From: Bradyrhizobium macuxiense
Lineage (GTDB): Bacteria; Pseudomonadota; Alphaproteobacteria; Rhizobiales; Xanthobacteraceae
Length of the DNA stretch: 64,000 nt
NCBI RefSeq assembly: GCF_007993935.1
Contig: NZ_VITY01000006.1
Location: 310,001 to 374,000, forward strand
Direction: 5' to 3'
A program made the position numbers and the translations under genes. A model generated the notes under the pieces. That model did not search any database, was not told the DNA's origin, and worked only from the letters and a program-made list of their open reading frames with translations. The stretch's first letter is position 1. Every line of letters begins with the position of its first letter. This document shows, piece by piece, positions 46,209-55,138 of the stretch.

Positions 46209-46748
46209 TCACCAATAGTCCCCGCACACATTGACCCATTGCAGACCGTAAGCCGTCCATACCCTGCGGTAACAGCCGTCGTAGTAATCGGCATAGACGT
46301 AAGGCCCACCGCCGAAGAAGGCGAAGCGATGGAAGCGGTGATGATGGAAGAAGCCGCCGTGATGGAAGAAGCGTCCGCCGTGGAATCCGGCGCCGGCGAA
46401 CCGCGGGCCGAACGCGGGAGCGCCTGCGAAGCGCGCGCCGCCGAAATGGCCGCCGGCAAAATGCCCGCCGCCGCCCATGGCAGCGAACGCCATGCCGCCA
46501 CCATGCATACCGCCAAAGCCGCCGCCGTGCATGCCGCCGAAGCCTCCGCCATGCATGCCGCCACCCATGGCGCCAGCAAAGCCACCACCGTGGCCGCCAC
46601 CGAAACCACCGCCACCACCGAAACCACCGCCGCCGCCATGCCCGCCGCCACCACCGCCGCCGCCGCCTCTGGCAAAGGCCGCGGGTGCGAGCGCAACGCT
46701 GACAGCGAGCGTCGCCGCCGTGAGACATTTGAGAAGCCTGTTCTTCAT
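46209..46748 (-). CDS. Gly/His-rich exported protein of unknown function
   Basis: A 179-aa protein with a signal peptide ending near AAFA (about residue 26). A very Gly-rich region follows with imperfect repeats of the HGGGFGGM type, then a His/Phe-rich section and a C-terminal domain with Tyr/Trp and two Cys (YDGCYRRVW, NVCGDYW). It is probably surface or periplasmic; the His and Gly content would allow metal binding (inference). The start has AGGGAGG upstream; an earlier in-frame start would place extra residues before the signal peptide. Confidence 0.7.
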   Translation of the reverse strand: MKNRLLKCLTAATLAVSVALAPAAFARGGGGGGGGGHGGGGGFGGGGGFGGGHGGGFAGAMGGGMHGGGFGGMHGGGFGGMHGGGMAFAAMGGGGHFAGGHFGGARFAGAPAFGPRFAGAGFHGGRFFHHGGFFHHHRFHRFAFFGGGPYVYADYYDGCYRRVWTAYGLQWVNVCGDYW

Positions 46749-47149
46749 GAAATCCTCCCTGATTGGGACCGCGGCGAACCTCGTATCGCCGCACACGAGC
46801 ATGATCAGAAGACGCAAGCGCGAGCCCGACTTCAACTGACAAATGCGCCAGATTCTGACGCCGGATTTAGGATTGGCGAGCGCGTCGGCATGCGCAGCAA
46901 ATGACCGGATCGCGGGCCCCGACTGCGTTGGCCGAGATCGACGGACATTTGACTGGAATCAGCGAATAGCGCGCGTCGTATCGCTCCCCCCGATTTCTTA
47001 ATCCCGGACTCATCCAAGAAACGGCGTCGTCGTGGCGGGGCAGATCCGGTTCACAATTTGTCGATCACCGGGCCTCCCCGCGACGCCGACCGTTGTGAAC
47101 ATCATGACGGCGGGGCCGCGTGGGCCGGCGCTGCTGCGCGGCGCGGCCG
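46749..47149. other. Intergenic stretch without recognised gene
   Basis: About 400 nt between the Gly-rich protein gene and the catalase remnant. No supported reading frame, RNA or strong hairpin was seen. It may contain the promoter of the Gly-rich gene and decayed sequence related to the remnant. Confidence 0.5.
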
Positions 47150-47350
47150 ATGTGGCAGCAGCCGGGCGATCTGTTCCGCAAGATGAATGCCGCGCAAACG
47201 CAGGCGCTGTTCGACAACACCGCCCGCCAGGTCGGCCAGGCATCGAAGCATATCCAGGAGCGGCATGTCGCAAATTGCAGCAAGGCCGATCCGGCCTACG
47301 GCAAGGGGGTCGCGGAGGCGCTCGCCAGGTTCGCTGCCGGCAAGCTGTAA
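47150..47350 (+). pseudogene. Remnant of the 3' end of a catalase gene
   Basis: The reading MWQQPGDLFRKM, then LFDNTARQVG, and RHVANCSKADPAYGKGVAEAL up to a normal stop matches the C-terminus of small-subunit heme catalases (QPG.LFR.M, LF.NTAR, RH..NC.KADPAYG.GVA.AL). The heme- and active-site-bearing first 400 or so residues are absent, so it cannot be active. Confidence 0.7.
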
Positions 47351-47393
47351 CGAAATGAGGGCGGCGAGTTTAGCTTGCCGCCCTTCTCACTGC

Positions 47394-49733
47394 TCAGGTC
47401 GGCTTGCCGCGCCCGCTCTTCTCGGCGGCGCGGCGCAGCGCCTCGGCGAGCGCGCCGCCGCCGGACTGCTCCTGCGGACGGCGCGGCGCGGATGAGGTCA
47501 TCTTGGCCGAGCCACGCGAGAAATCGCGTGACGGTCCCGCGTTGTCCTTCTTCGGTCCGACCTCATCGTCGAGCCGCAGCGTCAACGCGATGCGCTTGCG
47601 TGCGACCTCGACGTCCAGCACCTTGACCTTGACGATATCGCCCGGCTTCACCACCTCGCGCGGGTCCTTGATGAAATTCCGCGACATCGCCGAGATGTGC
47701 ACCAGCCCATCCTGGTGCACGCCGATATCGACGAAGGCGCCGAACGCGGCGACGTTGGTCACGGTGCCCTCGAGGATCATGCCCGGCTTGAGGTCCTTGA
47801 CCTCCTCGACACCGTCCTTGAACACCGCCGCCTTGAACGCCGGACGCGGGTCGCGGCCGGGCTTTTCCAGTTCGCGCAGAATGTCGGTGACGGTGGGCAG
47901 ACCGAAGGTGTCGTCGACGAAGGATTGCGGCTTGAGCCCTCGCACCATATCGGCGTTGCCGATCAGCGCCTTGATGTCGCTCTTGGTCGCCTCGAGAATG
48001 CGGCGCACCACCGGATAGGCTTCCGGATGCACGCCGGATGAATCGAGCGGGTCCTCGCCATTGCTGATGCGCAGGAAGCCGGCGCACTGCTCGAAGGCCT
48101 TCGGCCCGAGCCGCGGCACCTCCTTGAGCGCCTTGCGCGACTTGAACGGACCGTTGGCGTCGCGGTGCTGCACGATGCTCTGCGCCAGCCCCTGGCCGAT
48201 GCCCGACACCCGCGCGAGCAGCGGCACCGAGGCGGTATTGGCATCGACGCCAACCGCGTTCACGCAGTCTTCCACCACGGCATCGAGCGAGCGCGCCAGC
48301 TTGGCCTCGCCGAGATCGTGCTGATACTGGCCGACACCGATCGCCTTCGGATCGATCTTGACCAGCTCAGCCAGCGGGTCCTGCAGGCGCCGCGCGATCG
48401 AGACCGCGCCGCGAATGGTGACGTCGAGGTCGGGTAGCTCGTTGGAGGCGAAGGCGGAGGCCGAATAGACCGACGCGCCGGCTTCGGAGACGACGATCTT
48501 GGTCATCTTGCGCTCGGGCAGCCGCTTCACGAGCTCGGTTGCCAGCTTGTCGGTCTCTCGCGAGGCGGTGCCGTTGCCGATCGCGATCAGCTCGACGCCA
48601 TGCTCGATCGCGAGCTTGCCGAGGATGGCGAGCGACTCGTCCCAGCGCCGCTGCGGCTCGTGCGGATAGATTGCCGTATGCGCCACCACCTTGCCGGTGG
48701 CATCGATCACCGCGACCTTGACGCCGGTGCGATAGCCGGGATCGAGCCCCATGGTGGCGCGCGGGCCGGCCGGCGCCGCCAGCAGCAGATCGCGCAGGTT
48801 CGAGGCGAACACGCGCACCGCCTCGGTTTCGGCCGCGGTCCACAGCCGCATCCGCAGGTCGATGTTGAGATGGATCTGGATCTTGGTGCGCCAGGCCCAG
48901 CGCACCGTCTCCGTCAGCCACTTGTCGCCCTTGCGGCCCTGGTTGGAGATCGCAAAGCGGTTCATGATCCTGAGCTCGTAGAGACTGGGCTGGCCGACGA
49001 CCGGCTCCTGCGCCTCCGGCTTGATCGCGAGGTCGAGGATCTCTTCCTTCTCGCCGCGGAACAGCGCCAGGATGCGGTGCGACGGCAGCTTCGGCAGCGG
49101 CTCGGAGAAATCGAAATAGTCCTTGAACTTCTCACCTTCGGTCTTCTTGGCGGTGCGGACGGTCGAGGCCATGATGCCGTTCGACCACATCTCCTCGCGC
49201 AGCGCGCCGATCAGGTCGGCATCCTCGGCGAAGCGCTCGACCAGGATCGCGCGCGCGCCGTCCAGCGCCGCGGCGACGTCGGCGACCTGCTTCTCGGCAT
49301 TGACGAACGGCGCGGCAGCCTCGTTGGGGTCGTTCTGCGGCTGCGTCAGAAGCTGATCGGCGAGCGGCTCGAGCCCGGCTTCCTTGGCGATCTCGGCCTT
49401 GGTGCGGCGCTTCGGCTTGTACGGCAGATAGATATCTTCCAGGCGCCCCTTGCTGTCGGCCGCCATGATCTGGGCCTCGAGCGCGGCATCGAGCTTGCCC
49501 TGCTCGCGAATCGAATTAAGCACCGCGGTGCGGCGCTCCTCGAGCTCGCGCAGATAGGTCAGCCGTTCTTCCAGCGTGCGCAGCTGCGCGTCATCGAGTG
49601 CGCCGGTGAGCTCCTTGCGGTATCGCGCGATGAACGGCACCGTGGCGCCGCCGTCGAGCAGCGTCACCGCCGCTTCGACCTGCTCGTCGCGAACCCCAAG
49701 CTCCTGCGCAATCTGATGATGAATCTTTGCCAC
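47394..49733 (-). CDS. tex: Tex-family RNA-binding transcription accessory protein
   Basis: Cytoplasmic nucleic-acid-binding protein of about 779 aa. It begins KIHHQIAQELGVRDEQVEAA, then LLDGGATVPFIARYRKE, typical of Tex. A YqgF-like domain (MGLDPGYRTGVKVAVID) and helix-hairpin-helix region (RVSGIGQGLAQSIV) follow, with a C-terminal S1 RNA-binding domain (GMILEGTVTNVAAFGAFVDIG) and a basic Arg/Lys-rich tail. The GTG at 49733 matches the usual Tex N-terminus better than the GTG nine codons upstream. Confidence 0.95.
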   Translation of the reverse strand: MAKIHHQIAQELGVRDEQVEAAVTLLDGGATVPFIARYRKELTGALDDAQLRTLEERLTYLRELEERRTAVLNSIREQGKLDAALEAQIMAADSKGRLEDIYLPYKPKRRTKAEIAKEAGLEPLADQLLTQPQNDPNEAAAPFVNAEKQVADVAAALDGARAILVERFAEDADLIGALREEMWSNGIMASTVRTAKKTEGEKFKDYFDFSEPLPKLPSHRILALFRGEKEEILDLAIKPEAQEPVVGQPSLYELRIMNRFAISNQGRKGDKWLTETVRWAWRTKIQIHLNIDLRMRLWTAAETEAVRVFASNLRDLLLAAPAGPRATMGLDPGYRTGVKVAVIDATGKVVAHTAIYPHEPQRRWDESLAILGKLAIEHGVELIAIGNGTASRETDKLATELVKRLPERKMTKIVVSEAGASVYSASAFASNELPDLDVTIRGAVSIARRLQDPLAELVKIDPKAIGVGQYQHDLGEAKLARSLDAVVEDCVNAVGVDANTASVPLLARVSGIGQGLAQSIVQHRDANGPFKSRKALKEVPRLGPKAFEQCAGFLRISNGEDPLDSSGVHPEAYPVVRRILEATKSDIKALIGNADMVRGLKPQSFVDDTFGLPTVTDILRELEKPGRDPRPAFKAAVFKDGVEEVKDLKPGMILEGTVTNVAAFGAFVDIGVHQDGLVHISAMSRNFIKDPREVVKPGDIVKVKVLDVEVARKRIALTLRLDDEVGPKKDNAGPSRDFSRGSAKMTSSAPRRPQEQSGGGALAEALRRAAEKSGRGKPT

Positions 49734-49843
49734 GCCTGTCTCTCTGAATCCTCGCGCCACATATGGCGCGGACGCCGCTTATGAACCATCCCGGATCGAT
49801 TCATCAAGGCGCGCTGTGGATCAAATGAGGCGCAGGCGGCAAT

Positions 49844-50698
49844 CTATTTCAGGGATGTCGGCCGCCCGCGGCTTGACAAATAGATGCGCGCCGCATTGCC
49901 TCCGAAAATCGCAGCCTTCGCGTCACTTGACAAATCAGCCAGCAAGGTCTCGGCCGCTGCGAACCATTGCGCATAGCCGCCGGCGAGATTGACGACGGGC
50001 CAGTCGCTGCCCCACAGCATCCGCTGCGGCCCGAAGCATGCGAGTGCATGATCCACGGCCTCGCGTAGATCGGCAAGCTGCCAGTTCGGGGCGGCCTCCG
50101 TGGCGAGGCCCGATAGCTTGCAGACGACGTTGGACCGCGTTGCCAAGCTTGCTATGTCGTCCTTCCAGGCTGCGATGTCACCGGTCGCGAGCCGCGGCTT
50201 GCCGAAATGGTCGAGCACGAATTGCAGGTCCGGATGGCGATCGACCACCTGAACGAGCCGCGGCAGATGGGGCGACAGCACCAGCGCGTCGAACACGAGG
50301 TCGTGCCGCACCATGGCCTCGAGCGGCGCTGCCAGTTCGGGGCGCAGCAGCCAGTCGTCATCGGCGATGTCCTGCACCATCGGCCGCAAGCCGACCAGCA
50401 GTTCGTGTTCGGCGATCGCATCGACCCGGTCTGCGGCATCGGGCGCATCGAAGTCGATCCAGCCGACCACGCCGCGCACCAGTTCCGAGCTCTTGGCGAC
50501 GTCGAGCATGAATGCCGTCTCCGCCTCGGTCGGAGCCGCCTGCACCAGGATGGTGCCTTCGATTTGAGCCGCGGCGAGATGCGGCGCGAGATCGGCCAGG
50601 CCGAAGTCGCGATAGATCCGCCCGCGCTCGGGCGTCAGCCAGCCGTAATCGGCGCGCGCCAAGGTCCAGACATGGTGATGGGCATCGATCCGCATCAT
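49844..50698 (-). CDS. Amidohydrolase, L-fucono-1,5-lactonase-like
   Basis: A 284-aa TIM-barrel amidohydrolase: DAHHHVWTLARADYGWL at the N-terminus (HxH metal site), FVLDHFGKP and LWGSDWPVV. This block pattern is typical of sugar-lactonases such as L-fucono- or rhamnono-lactonase. Its start overlaps the stop of the aldo/keto reductase gene, which fits a pair that oxidises an aldose to a lactone and then opens it (inference from family knowledge and linkage). It is the last gene of the pair. Confidence 0.82.
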   Translation of the reverse strand: MMRIDAHHHVWTLARADYGWLTPERGRIYRDFGLADLAPHLAAAQIEGTILVQAAPTEAETAFMLDVAKSSELVRGVVGWIDFDAPDAADRVDAIAEHELLVGLRPMVQDIADDDWLLRPELAAPLEAMVRHDLVFDALVLSPHLPRLVQVVDRHPDLQFVLDHFGKPRLATGDIAAWKDDIASLATRSNVVCKLSGLATEAAPNWQLADLREAVDHALACFGPQRMLWGSDWPVVNLAGGYAQWFAAAETLLADLSSDAKAAIFGGNAARIYLSSRGRPTSLK

Positions 50699-51732
50699 GC
50701 CGGCACCGGCGCATGCTGGTCGAGCAGCCCCTCGGCCTTCAGGTCGCGCCACAGCGCAGCAGGCACGGCTGACGACAATGCGGCGACGTTGCGCTCGACC
50801 TCCTGCGGCGTCTGCGCGCCGAGCACGACGCTTGCGACCGCCGGATGGCCGAGCGCGAAATGCAGCGCCGCGGTCGGCAGCGCCACGCCATGGGCGCGAC
50901 AGACGCGCTCGATCGCCGCCACCTTCTGCATCACGTCGGGCGGCGCGTCCTTGTAATTGTACTTGGCGCCGGCCACCGCGCCGGTCGCCAGGATGCCGGA
51001 ATTGAACACGCCGCCCAGCATCATGCCGATGCCCTGCTTCTCCGCCAGCGGCAGGAACTCGGCCAGCGCCGGCTGCTCCAGCAGCGAGTAGCGGCCGGCG
51101 AGCAGCATGGTGTCGAACGCTCCGGCCCTGGCGAAGCGCACGCACATCTCGGCCTCGTTGACGCCGATCCCGATGCCCTTGACCACGCGCTCGGCGCGCA
51201 GTCTGTCGAGCGCGACATAGGCGCCTTCCATGGCCTCGCGGAACCTGGCTTCGATCGCATCGGCGCCATGAGTCCAGACGTCGACGTCGTGAATCAAGAG
51301 CAAGTCGACATGATCGGTGCCGAGCCGCAGCAGCGACTGCTCCACCGACCGCATGGTGCCGTCATAGGAATAATCGACCACCGCACGATGCGGCTGGCCG
51401 CCGACGAAATTGGAGCCGTCGCCGCGGCCGTGGAACGGGTCCATCCAGCGCCCGACCTTGGTGCAGACGACGATGTCGTCGCGCGCCACGCGGCGCAGCG
51501 CGGTGCCGCAGCGATGCTCGGCGAGGCCATGCCCATACAAGGGCGAGGAATCGAGCAGGTTCACGCCCAGCGCAAACGCCCGCTCCATCGCGGCGATCGC
51601 AGCCGTGTCGTCGAGCCGCGCAAAGAGATCGCCGAGCGGCGCGGTGCCGAAACCGAGAATGGAGACATCGAGCCCGGTACGACCGAGCCTGCGGCGCGGC
51701 AGCGTTTGATGTGAGGATGGAGTTTGGTTCAC
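50695..51732 (-). CDS. Aldo/keto reductase, aldose (L-fucose) 1-dehydrogenase-like
   Basis: A 345-aa NAD(P)-dependent aldo/keto reductase. It opens RRRLGRTGLDVSILGFGTAPLG, with Asp and Tyr of the tetrad in LLDSSPLYGHGLAEH, DLLLIHDVDVWTHG and the late LGHPAVASVVLGAQTP. It resembles D-threo-aldose/L-fucose 1-dehydrogenases. The GTG start has AAGGGAG upstream. It is translationally coupled to the lactonase-like gene. Confidence 0.85.
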   Translation of the reverse strand: MNQTPSSHQTLPRRRLGRTGLDVSILGFGTAPLGDLFARLDDTAAIAAMERAFALGVNLLDSSPLYGHGLAEHRCGTALRRVARDDIVVCTKVGRWMDPFHGRGDGSNFVGGQPHRAVVDYSYDGTMRSVEQSLLRLGTDHVDLLLIHDVDVWTHGADAIEARFREAMEGAYVALDRLRAERVVKGIGIGVNEAEMCVRFARAGAFDTMLLAGRYSLLEQPALAEFLPLAEKQGIGMMLGGVFNSGILATGAVAGAKYNYKDAPPDVMQKVAAIERVCRAHGVALPTAALHFALGHPAVASVVLGAQTPQEVERNVAALSSAVPAALWRDLKAEGLLDQHAPVPA

Positions 51733-51888
51733 CGTGACGGCTCCCTTGCAGTTTTCTTGCTTGCAGGGAGAGTAGCCTTGTGGACCCACCAAGCACAAGC
51801 GGATGCGCGCGGCGCATCACACGCGGACGTGCGCCGCCGGGCGGCGGTCGAAAGTTCCGCCACTGTCAGTTGACGCGACGGAGCCTTC

Positions 51889-52206
51889 CTAGTCGCCGCC
51901 GGCGCTGATCTGCTCGGCGACGTTGTCGACCACCACCGGGCTTTCGAAATAGGTCACCGTCGGATCGGCGCCGTACTTCTCCCGCGCACGGGCGCGCCAC
52001 GCATCGGTGTACAGCGCTTCCGCCTCGCTCCTCGAGTTCCAGAAATAGATGCCGCCCGCGGTCCTGCCGTCCTCGGACAGCAGATAGGTCTTCCGGAACA
52101 GCCCCGGTACACCGCGATAGATCGGTGCGGTGCTCAGGAAGATGCTGCGCGCTTCTTCCCACGTGATCGGCTTGGGCAAACTGAACGACGTAACGGCGGT
52201 GATCAT
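51889..52206 (-). CDS. Small monooxygenase-like (YdhR/DABB-fold) protein
   Basis: A 105-aa protein of the dimeric alpha/beta-barrel type (YdhR-like): TSFSLPKPITWEEARSIFL, GVPGLFRKTYLL, GGIYFWNSRSEAEAL and a C-terminal TVTYFESPVVVDN strand. AGGAGG lies directly upstream. It is divergent from a TetR gene with palindromes between them and is the probable target of that regulator. Its reaction is unknown. Confidence 0.78.
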   Translation of the reverse strand: MITAVTSFSLPKPITWEEARSIFLSTAPIYRGVPGLFRKTYLLSEDGRTAGGIYFWNSRSEAEALYTDAWRARAREKYGADPTVTYFESPVVVDNVAEQISAGGD

Positions 52207-52226
52207 CCCGACCTCCTGAGGCAACC

Positions 52227-52268
52227 ATTCTTGACATGATTGTCAATCATGACGATGATGTCAAGAAT
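52227..52268. promoter_or_regulatory. Nested operator palindromes between the monooxygenase-like and TetR genes
   Basis: ATTCTTGACAT (52227-52237) is exactly complementary to ATGTCAAGAAT (52258-52268). Between and overlapping them is a 17-bp palindrome CATGATTG-T-CAATCATG at 52235-52251. The sites cover the divergent promoter and are strong candidates for TetR autoregulation. Confidence 0.65.
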
Positions 52269-52288
52269 GATCCGCTGGAGCTTGGCAA

Positions 52289-52864
52289 ATGGTGGGTGTA
52301 CGTCAGTTCAACGAGGACGAGGTGATTGCGACGGCGCTCGACGTGTTCTGGCGCAAGGGCCTGCACGACGCGACGATGCAGGACCTTGCCGCCGCGACCG
52401 GCGTGCAGCGCGGCAGCCTCTACAACGCCTATGGCGACAAGGAAGCGATCTTCCTGCGCGCCTTCGATCAATATACCGGGCAATTCCTGGAAGCGGCCGG
52501 TCATGCGCTGGCTCACGCCGACACGACGACCGCTTTGCGAAATTTCTTCGACATGATCATCGTCAACATGACCGACGGCTCGCCGGCGCGCGGATGCCTG
52601 ACGACGCGCACCGCGCTCGATGCGGCAATCTCGAGCACCGAGGTGCGTCAGCGCGTACAGGATGTGCTGGACCGGCTCGAGCAATTGATCGGCAAGACCC
52701 TCAGCGCGGGTCCGGGCAGACGACGCGCTGCGGATACCAACCGGCTGGCGCGGGTCTTCGTGACCTTCACACGCGGCCTCGCCGTGATGGAGCGCGCCGG
52801 CTACAGCCGCAAGCAGCTGAAAGAATCGGCTGCGACCTTCGTCGACGCGGTGATGGGCGCCTGA
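52289..52864 (+). CDS. TetR-family transcriptional regulator
   Basis: A 191-aa TetR repressor with N-terminal HTH (TMQDLAAATGVQRGSLYNAYGDKEAIF) and a helical ligand domain. The family context suggests it represses the divergent small monooxygenase-like gene and itself through the nested palindromes upstream. The next gene (GFA family) follows after 22 nt and may be cotranscribed. Confidence 0.9.
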   Translation: MVGVRQFNEDEVIATALDVFWRKGLHDATMQDLAAATGVQRGSLYNAYGDKEAIFLRAFDQYTGQFLEAAGHALAHADTTTALRNFFDMIIVNMTDGSPARGCLTTRTALDAAISSTEVRQRVQDVLDRLEQLIGKTLSAGPGRRRAADTNRLARVFVTFTRGLAVMERAGYSRKQLKESAATFVDAVMGA

Positions 52865-52886
52865 GGGAGTTTTGGGAGGGAACATC

Positions 52887-53291
52887 ATGCCGGATCGAAA
52901 GGGCGGCTGCCTCTGCGGCGCGGTGCGCTACGAATTGAAGGCCGAGCCGCGCGGGATCGCAATCTGCCATTGCACGCATTGCCGGCGACTGAGCGGCAGC
53001 CTGTTTTCGCTCAACGTCGTGATCCGCGAGTCCGACTATGAGCAGTCCGGCGAGACCGCCGTCTTCATCGACAAGGGTGACAGCGGTCATCCGGTCGAGC
53101 GCCATTTCTGCGGCGTCTGCGGCTCGCCGATCCTGGCCAAGACCGCGCTGATGCCGGGCAAGGTCGTGGTCAAGGCCGGCACGCTCGACAGCATGGACGG
53201 CCTGCAGCCGCAGATCGAGATCTATACCGACCACGCCGCCACGTGGCTCGCGCCGGTCGCAGGCACTATGCGCTTCGCACAGAATGTGTGA
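52887..53291 (+). CDS. GFA-family zinc-binding protein
   Basis: A 134-aa protein of the glutathione-dependent formaldehyde-activating (GFA/CENP-V) family: GGCLCGAVRYEL (Cys 8 and 10), HCTHCR (Cys 29 and 32) and FCGVCGSP (Cys 75 and 78). It binds zinc; the enzymatic role of most members is not known. GGGAGGG lies upstream of the ATG. Confidence 0.87.
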   Translation: MPDRKGGCLCGAVRYELKAEPRGIAICHCTHCRRLSGSLFSLNVVIRESDYEQSGETAVFIDKGDSGHPVERHFCGVCGSPILAKTALMPGKVVVKAGTLDSMDGLQPQIEIYTDHAATWLAPVAGTMRFAQNV

Positions 53292-53309
53292 CGGCGCAGC
53301 CCGCGCCGA

Positions 53310-54149
53310 TCAATCCGCCTGCTTGCGCGACCAGGCGCCGACGAACGTCGGCAGCGCGAACACGCCCTGCGTGCCCACCACTTCGGTGCGTAGGCGCTCG
53401 GCAAAACTATCCAGTGCCAGCTCCGCCTCGGTGGCGACACCGAGCTTGACGATATGCGGCTGGTTGCTGCACAGGCCGCTCGCCATGTAGTCGTAACCGT
53501 CGAAATCCATGCCGCCTCCCACCGGTGCAAACAGGCTCATACGCGGCGCGGGAAGCCCGGCCGCGACGAAGGCGCCGTGCAACGACAATCCCATCCGGTT
53601 GTTCAGCCCGGCGCGGTGGAACATCTCCTTCACCGTGCCCCATGCCTGCGACAGCAGCGGCGACGGCGGATTGGCGATCGGTCCCTCGCCCCAGTCGAGA
53701 TCCTGAAACGCCACGATGCCGCCAGGCTTGACGTGGACGAGCAATTGTCGAACCAGTGCCGCGGGATCCTTGACATAGATCAGCACAAGCCGGCCGACGA
53801 CCGCATCGAAATCGCGGTCCAGCTCGATCGTGTTGATGTCGCCGACCCGGAATGACACCTGGCGCAGGCCGAGCGAGCGCACGGTGGCCGCAGCCTCGTC
53901 GACGATGGCGGGATTGCTGTCGACGCCGACGACCGTCCCGCTCTCGCCGACCAGGCTTGCGGCGATGAAGGACACGTTGCCGGCGCCGCTTCCGACGTCG
54001 AGCACCTTCATGCCCGGCGCGAGCCCGGCCTCCTTCAGAAGCTGCCATGTCGACGCATCGTAGAGCTGCGACTGGCGCTTGAGCCTGTCGGTCTCCGCGG
54101 TCGAGCGCCCCATCACGTAGTTCGGATCATAGCCGGACGTCTCTTGCAT
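53310..54149 (-). CDS. Class I SAM-dependent methyltransferase
   Basis: A 279-aa cytoplasmic methyltransferase. SAM-binding motif I reads VLDVGSGAGNVSF at about residues 50-62, motif II VVGVDSNPAIVDEA, and motif IV region FDAVVGRLVLIYV. It resembles UbiE/MerR-type small-molecule methyltransferases. The substrate is unknown. It is convergent with the GFA gene (18 nt between stops). Confidence 0.87.
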   Translation of the reverse strand: MQETSGYDPNYVMGRSTAETDRLKRQSQLYDASTWQLLKEAGLAPGMKVLDVGSGAGNVSFIAASLVGESGTVVGVDSNPAIVDEAAATVRSLGLRQVSFRVGDINTIELDRDFDAVVGRLVLIYVKDPAALVRQLLVHVKPGGIVAFQDLDWGEGPIANPPSPLLSQAWGTVKEMFHRAGLNNRMGLSLHGAFVAAGLPAPRMSLFAPVGGGMDFDGYDYMASGLCSNQPHIVKLGVATEAELALDSFAERLRTEVVGTQGVFALPTFVGAWSRKQAD

Positions 54150-54197
54150 GGATGGCCCCGTCTTTCGTGGATCTAATGTGCCGGTTCGCGCCCGCGC

Positions 54198-55055
54198 TCA
54201 CCGCGACGGCAGGCCCGACAGGAAGGCCTGCAGGTCTGCCGCGAAGCGCTGCTCGAACGCGATGGCGCGGTGGGGTGAATGGCCGCATCCCTCATAGCGA
54301 ACGATGTCGGCACGCGGATTGCCATACGCGAGGCGCGCCTCGTGATCCCTGAGAAACGCCGCGCCACATCCGGGATCGGCCTGGACAATCCTGACCGGAC
54401 ACAGGAACTCCCGCTCGGTCGGGATCGCCGCAAGGACGGCGCCCGCGACGTCTCCGTCGGCCCAGCACCGCCAGTCCTGCCGCTGCAGCGCAGAGGCATG
54501 ACTGAGCAGATGACGTGGGCCGTAATGATCGCGTCCGATCCCGCCCATCGGCGTCGGAGAGTCGGAAACGAAAGCAAGGTACGTGCCGAGCGGTGCGCGC
54601 GCTTGCTGCCACGCAGCCTGGCGCGCCCTGGCGATGGAAAACAGTTTTGGGAAGGCCGATTTCTCCCACTCCCCCGGTTGTCCCAGATACCACGGCGGAT
54701 CCTCGAGGAATGCGGCGCGCACATTGGCGTCACCGCTCTGCGCGAGCACGCCGGCAACGCAGCCGCCGAGCGAGTGGCCGACAATCACCGCCGGACGCCC
54801 GATTGCGGCCAACGCGGTCTTTGCATCCGAAACGTAGGCAGCAAGATCGTAGTCCGGGGCACGATCCGAGTGCCCGTGGCCGCGGAAATCCAGGGTCCAG
54901 ATCCGATATCGATCCTTCAGCCGGCCGGCGATTTCCTGCCATGTGTCCCGGCTCAGCGACAGGCCGTGCAGGAACAGGATCGGTTCGCCGTCCGTCGGGC
55001 CATGGACGGATGCGGCAAGCCTGATGCCGTGATTGTCGAGCGCGATATCGGTCAC
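54198..55055 (-). CDS. Alpha/beta hydrolase
   Basis: A 285-aa alpha/beta hydrolase: oxyanion HG in LFLHGLSLS, DFRGHGHSDRAP, nucleophile Ser 95 in GHSLGGC, and a late His in EGCGHSPH. It may be an esterase or C-C hydrolase. No operon partner shows its substrate. The upstream gap to the next gene is 83 nt. Confidence 0.87.
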   Translation of the reverse strand: MTDIALDNHGIRLAASVHGPTDGEPILFLHGLSLSRDTWQEIAGRLKDRYRIWTLDFRGHGHSDRAPDYDLAAYVSDAKTALAAIGRPAVIVGHSLGGCVAGVLAQSGDANVRAAFLEDPPWYLGQPGEWEKSAFPKLFSIARARQAAWQQARAPLGTYLAFVSDSPTPMGGIGRDHYGPRHLLSHASALQRQDWRCWADGDVAGAVLAAIPTEREFLCPVRIVQADPGCGAAFLRDHEARLAYGNPRADIVRYEGCGHSPHRAIAFEQRFAADLQAFLSGLPSR

Positions 55056-55138
55056 CGAACATCTCCGTTACAAAATACGAGCAACACCAGGCATCGGCCG
55101 GCAGGCTTGCTGCTCGGCGCGACACGCGAACGGCAGTC

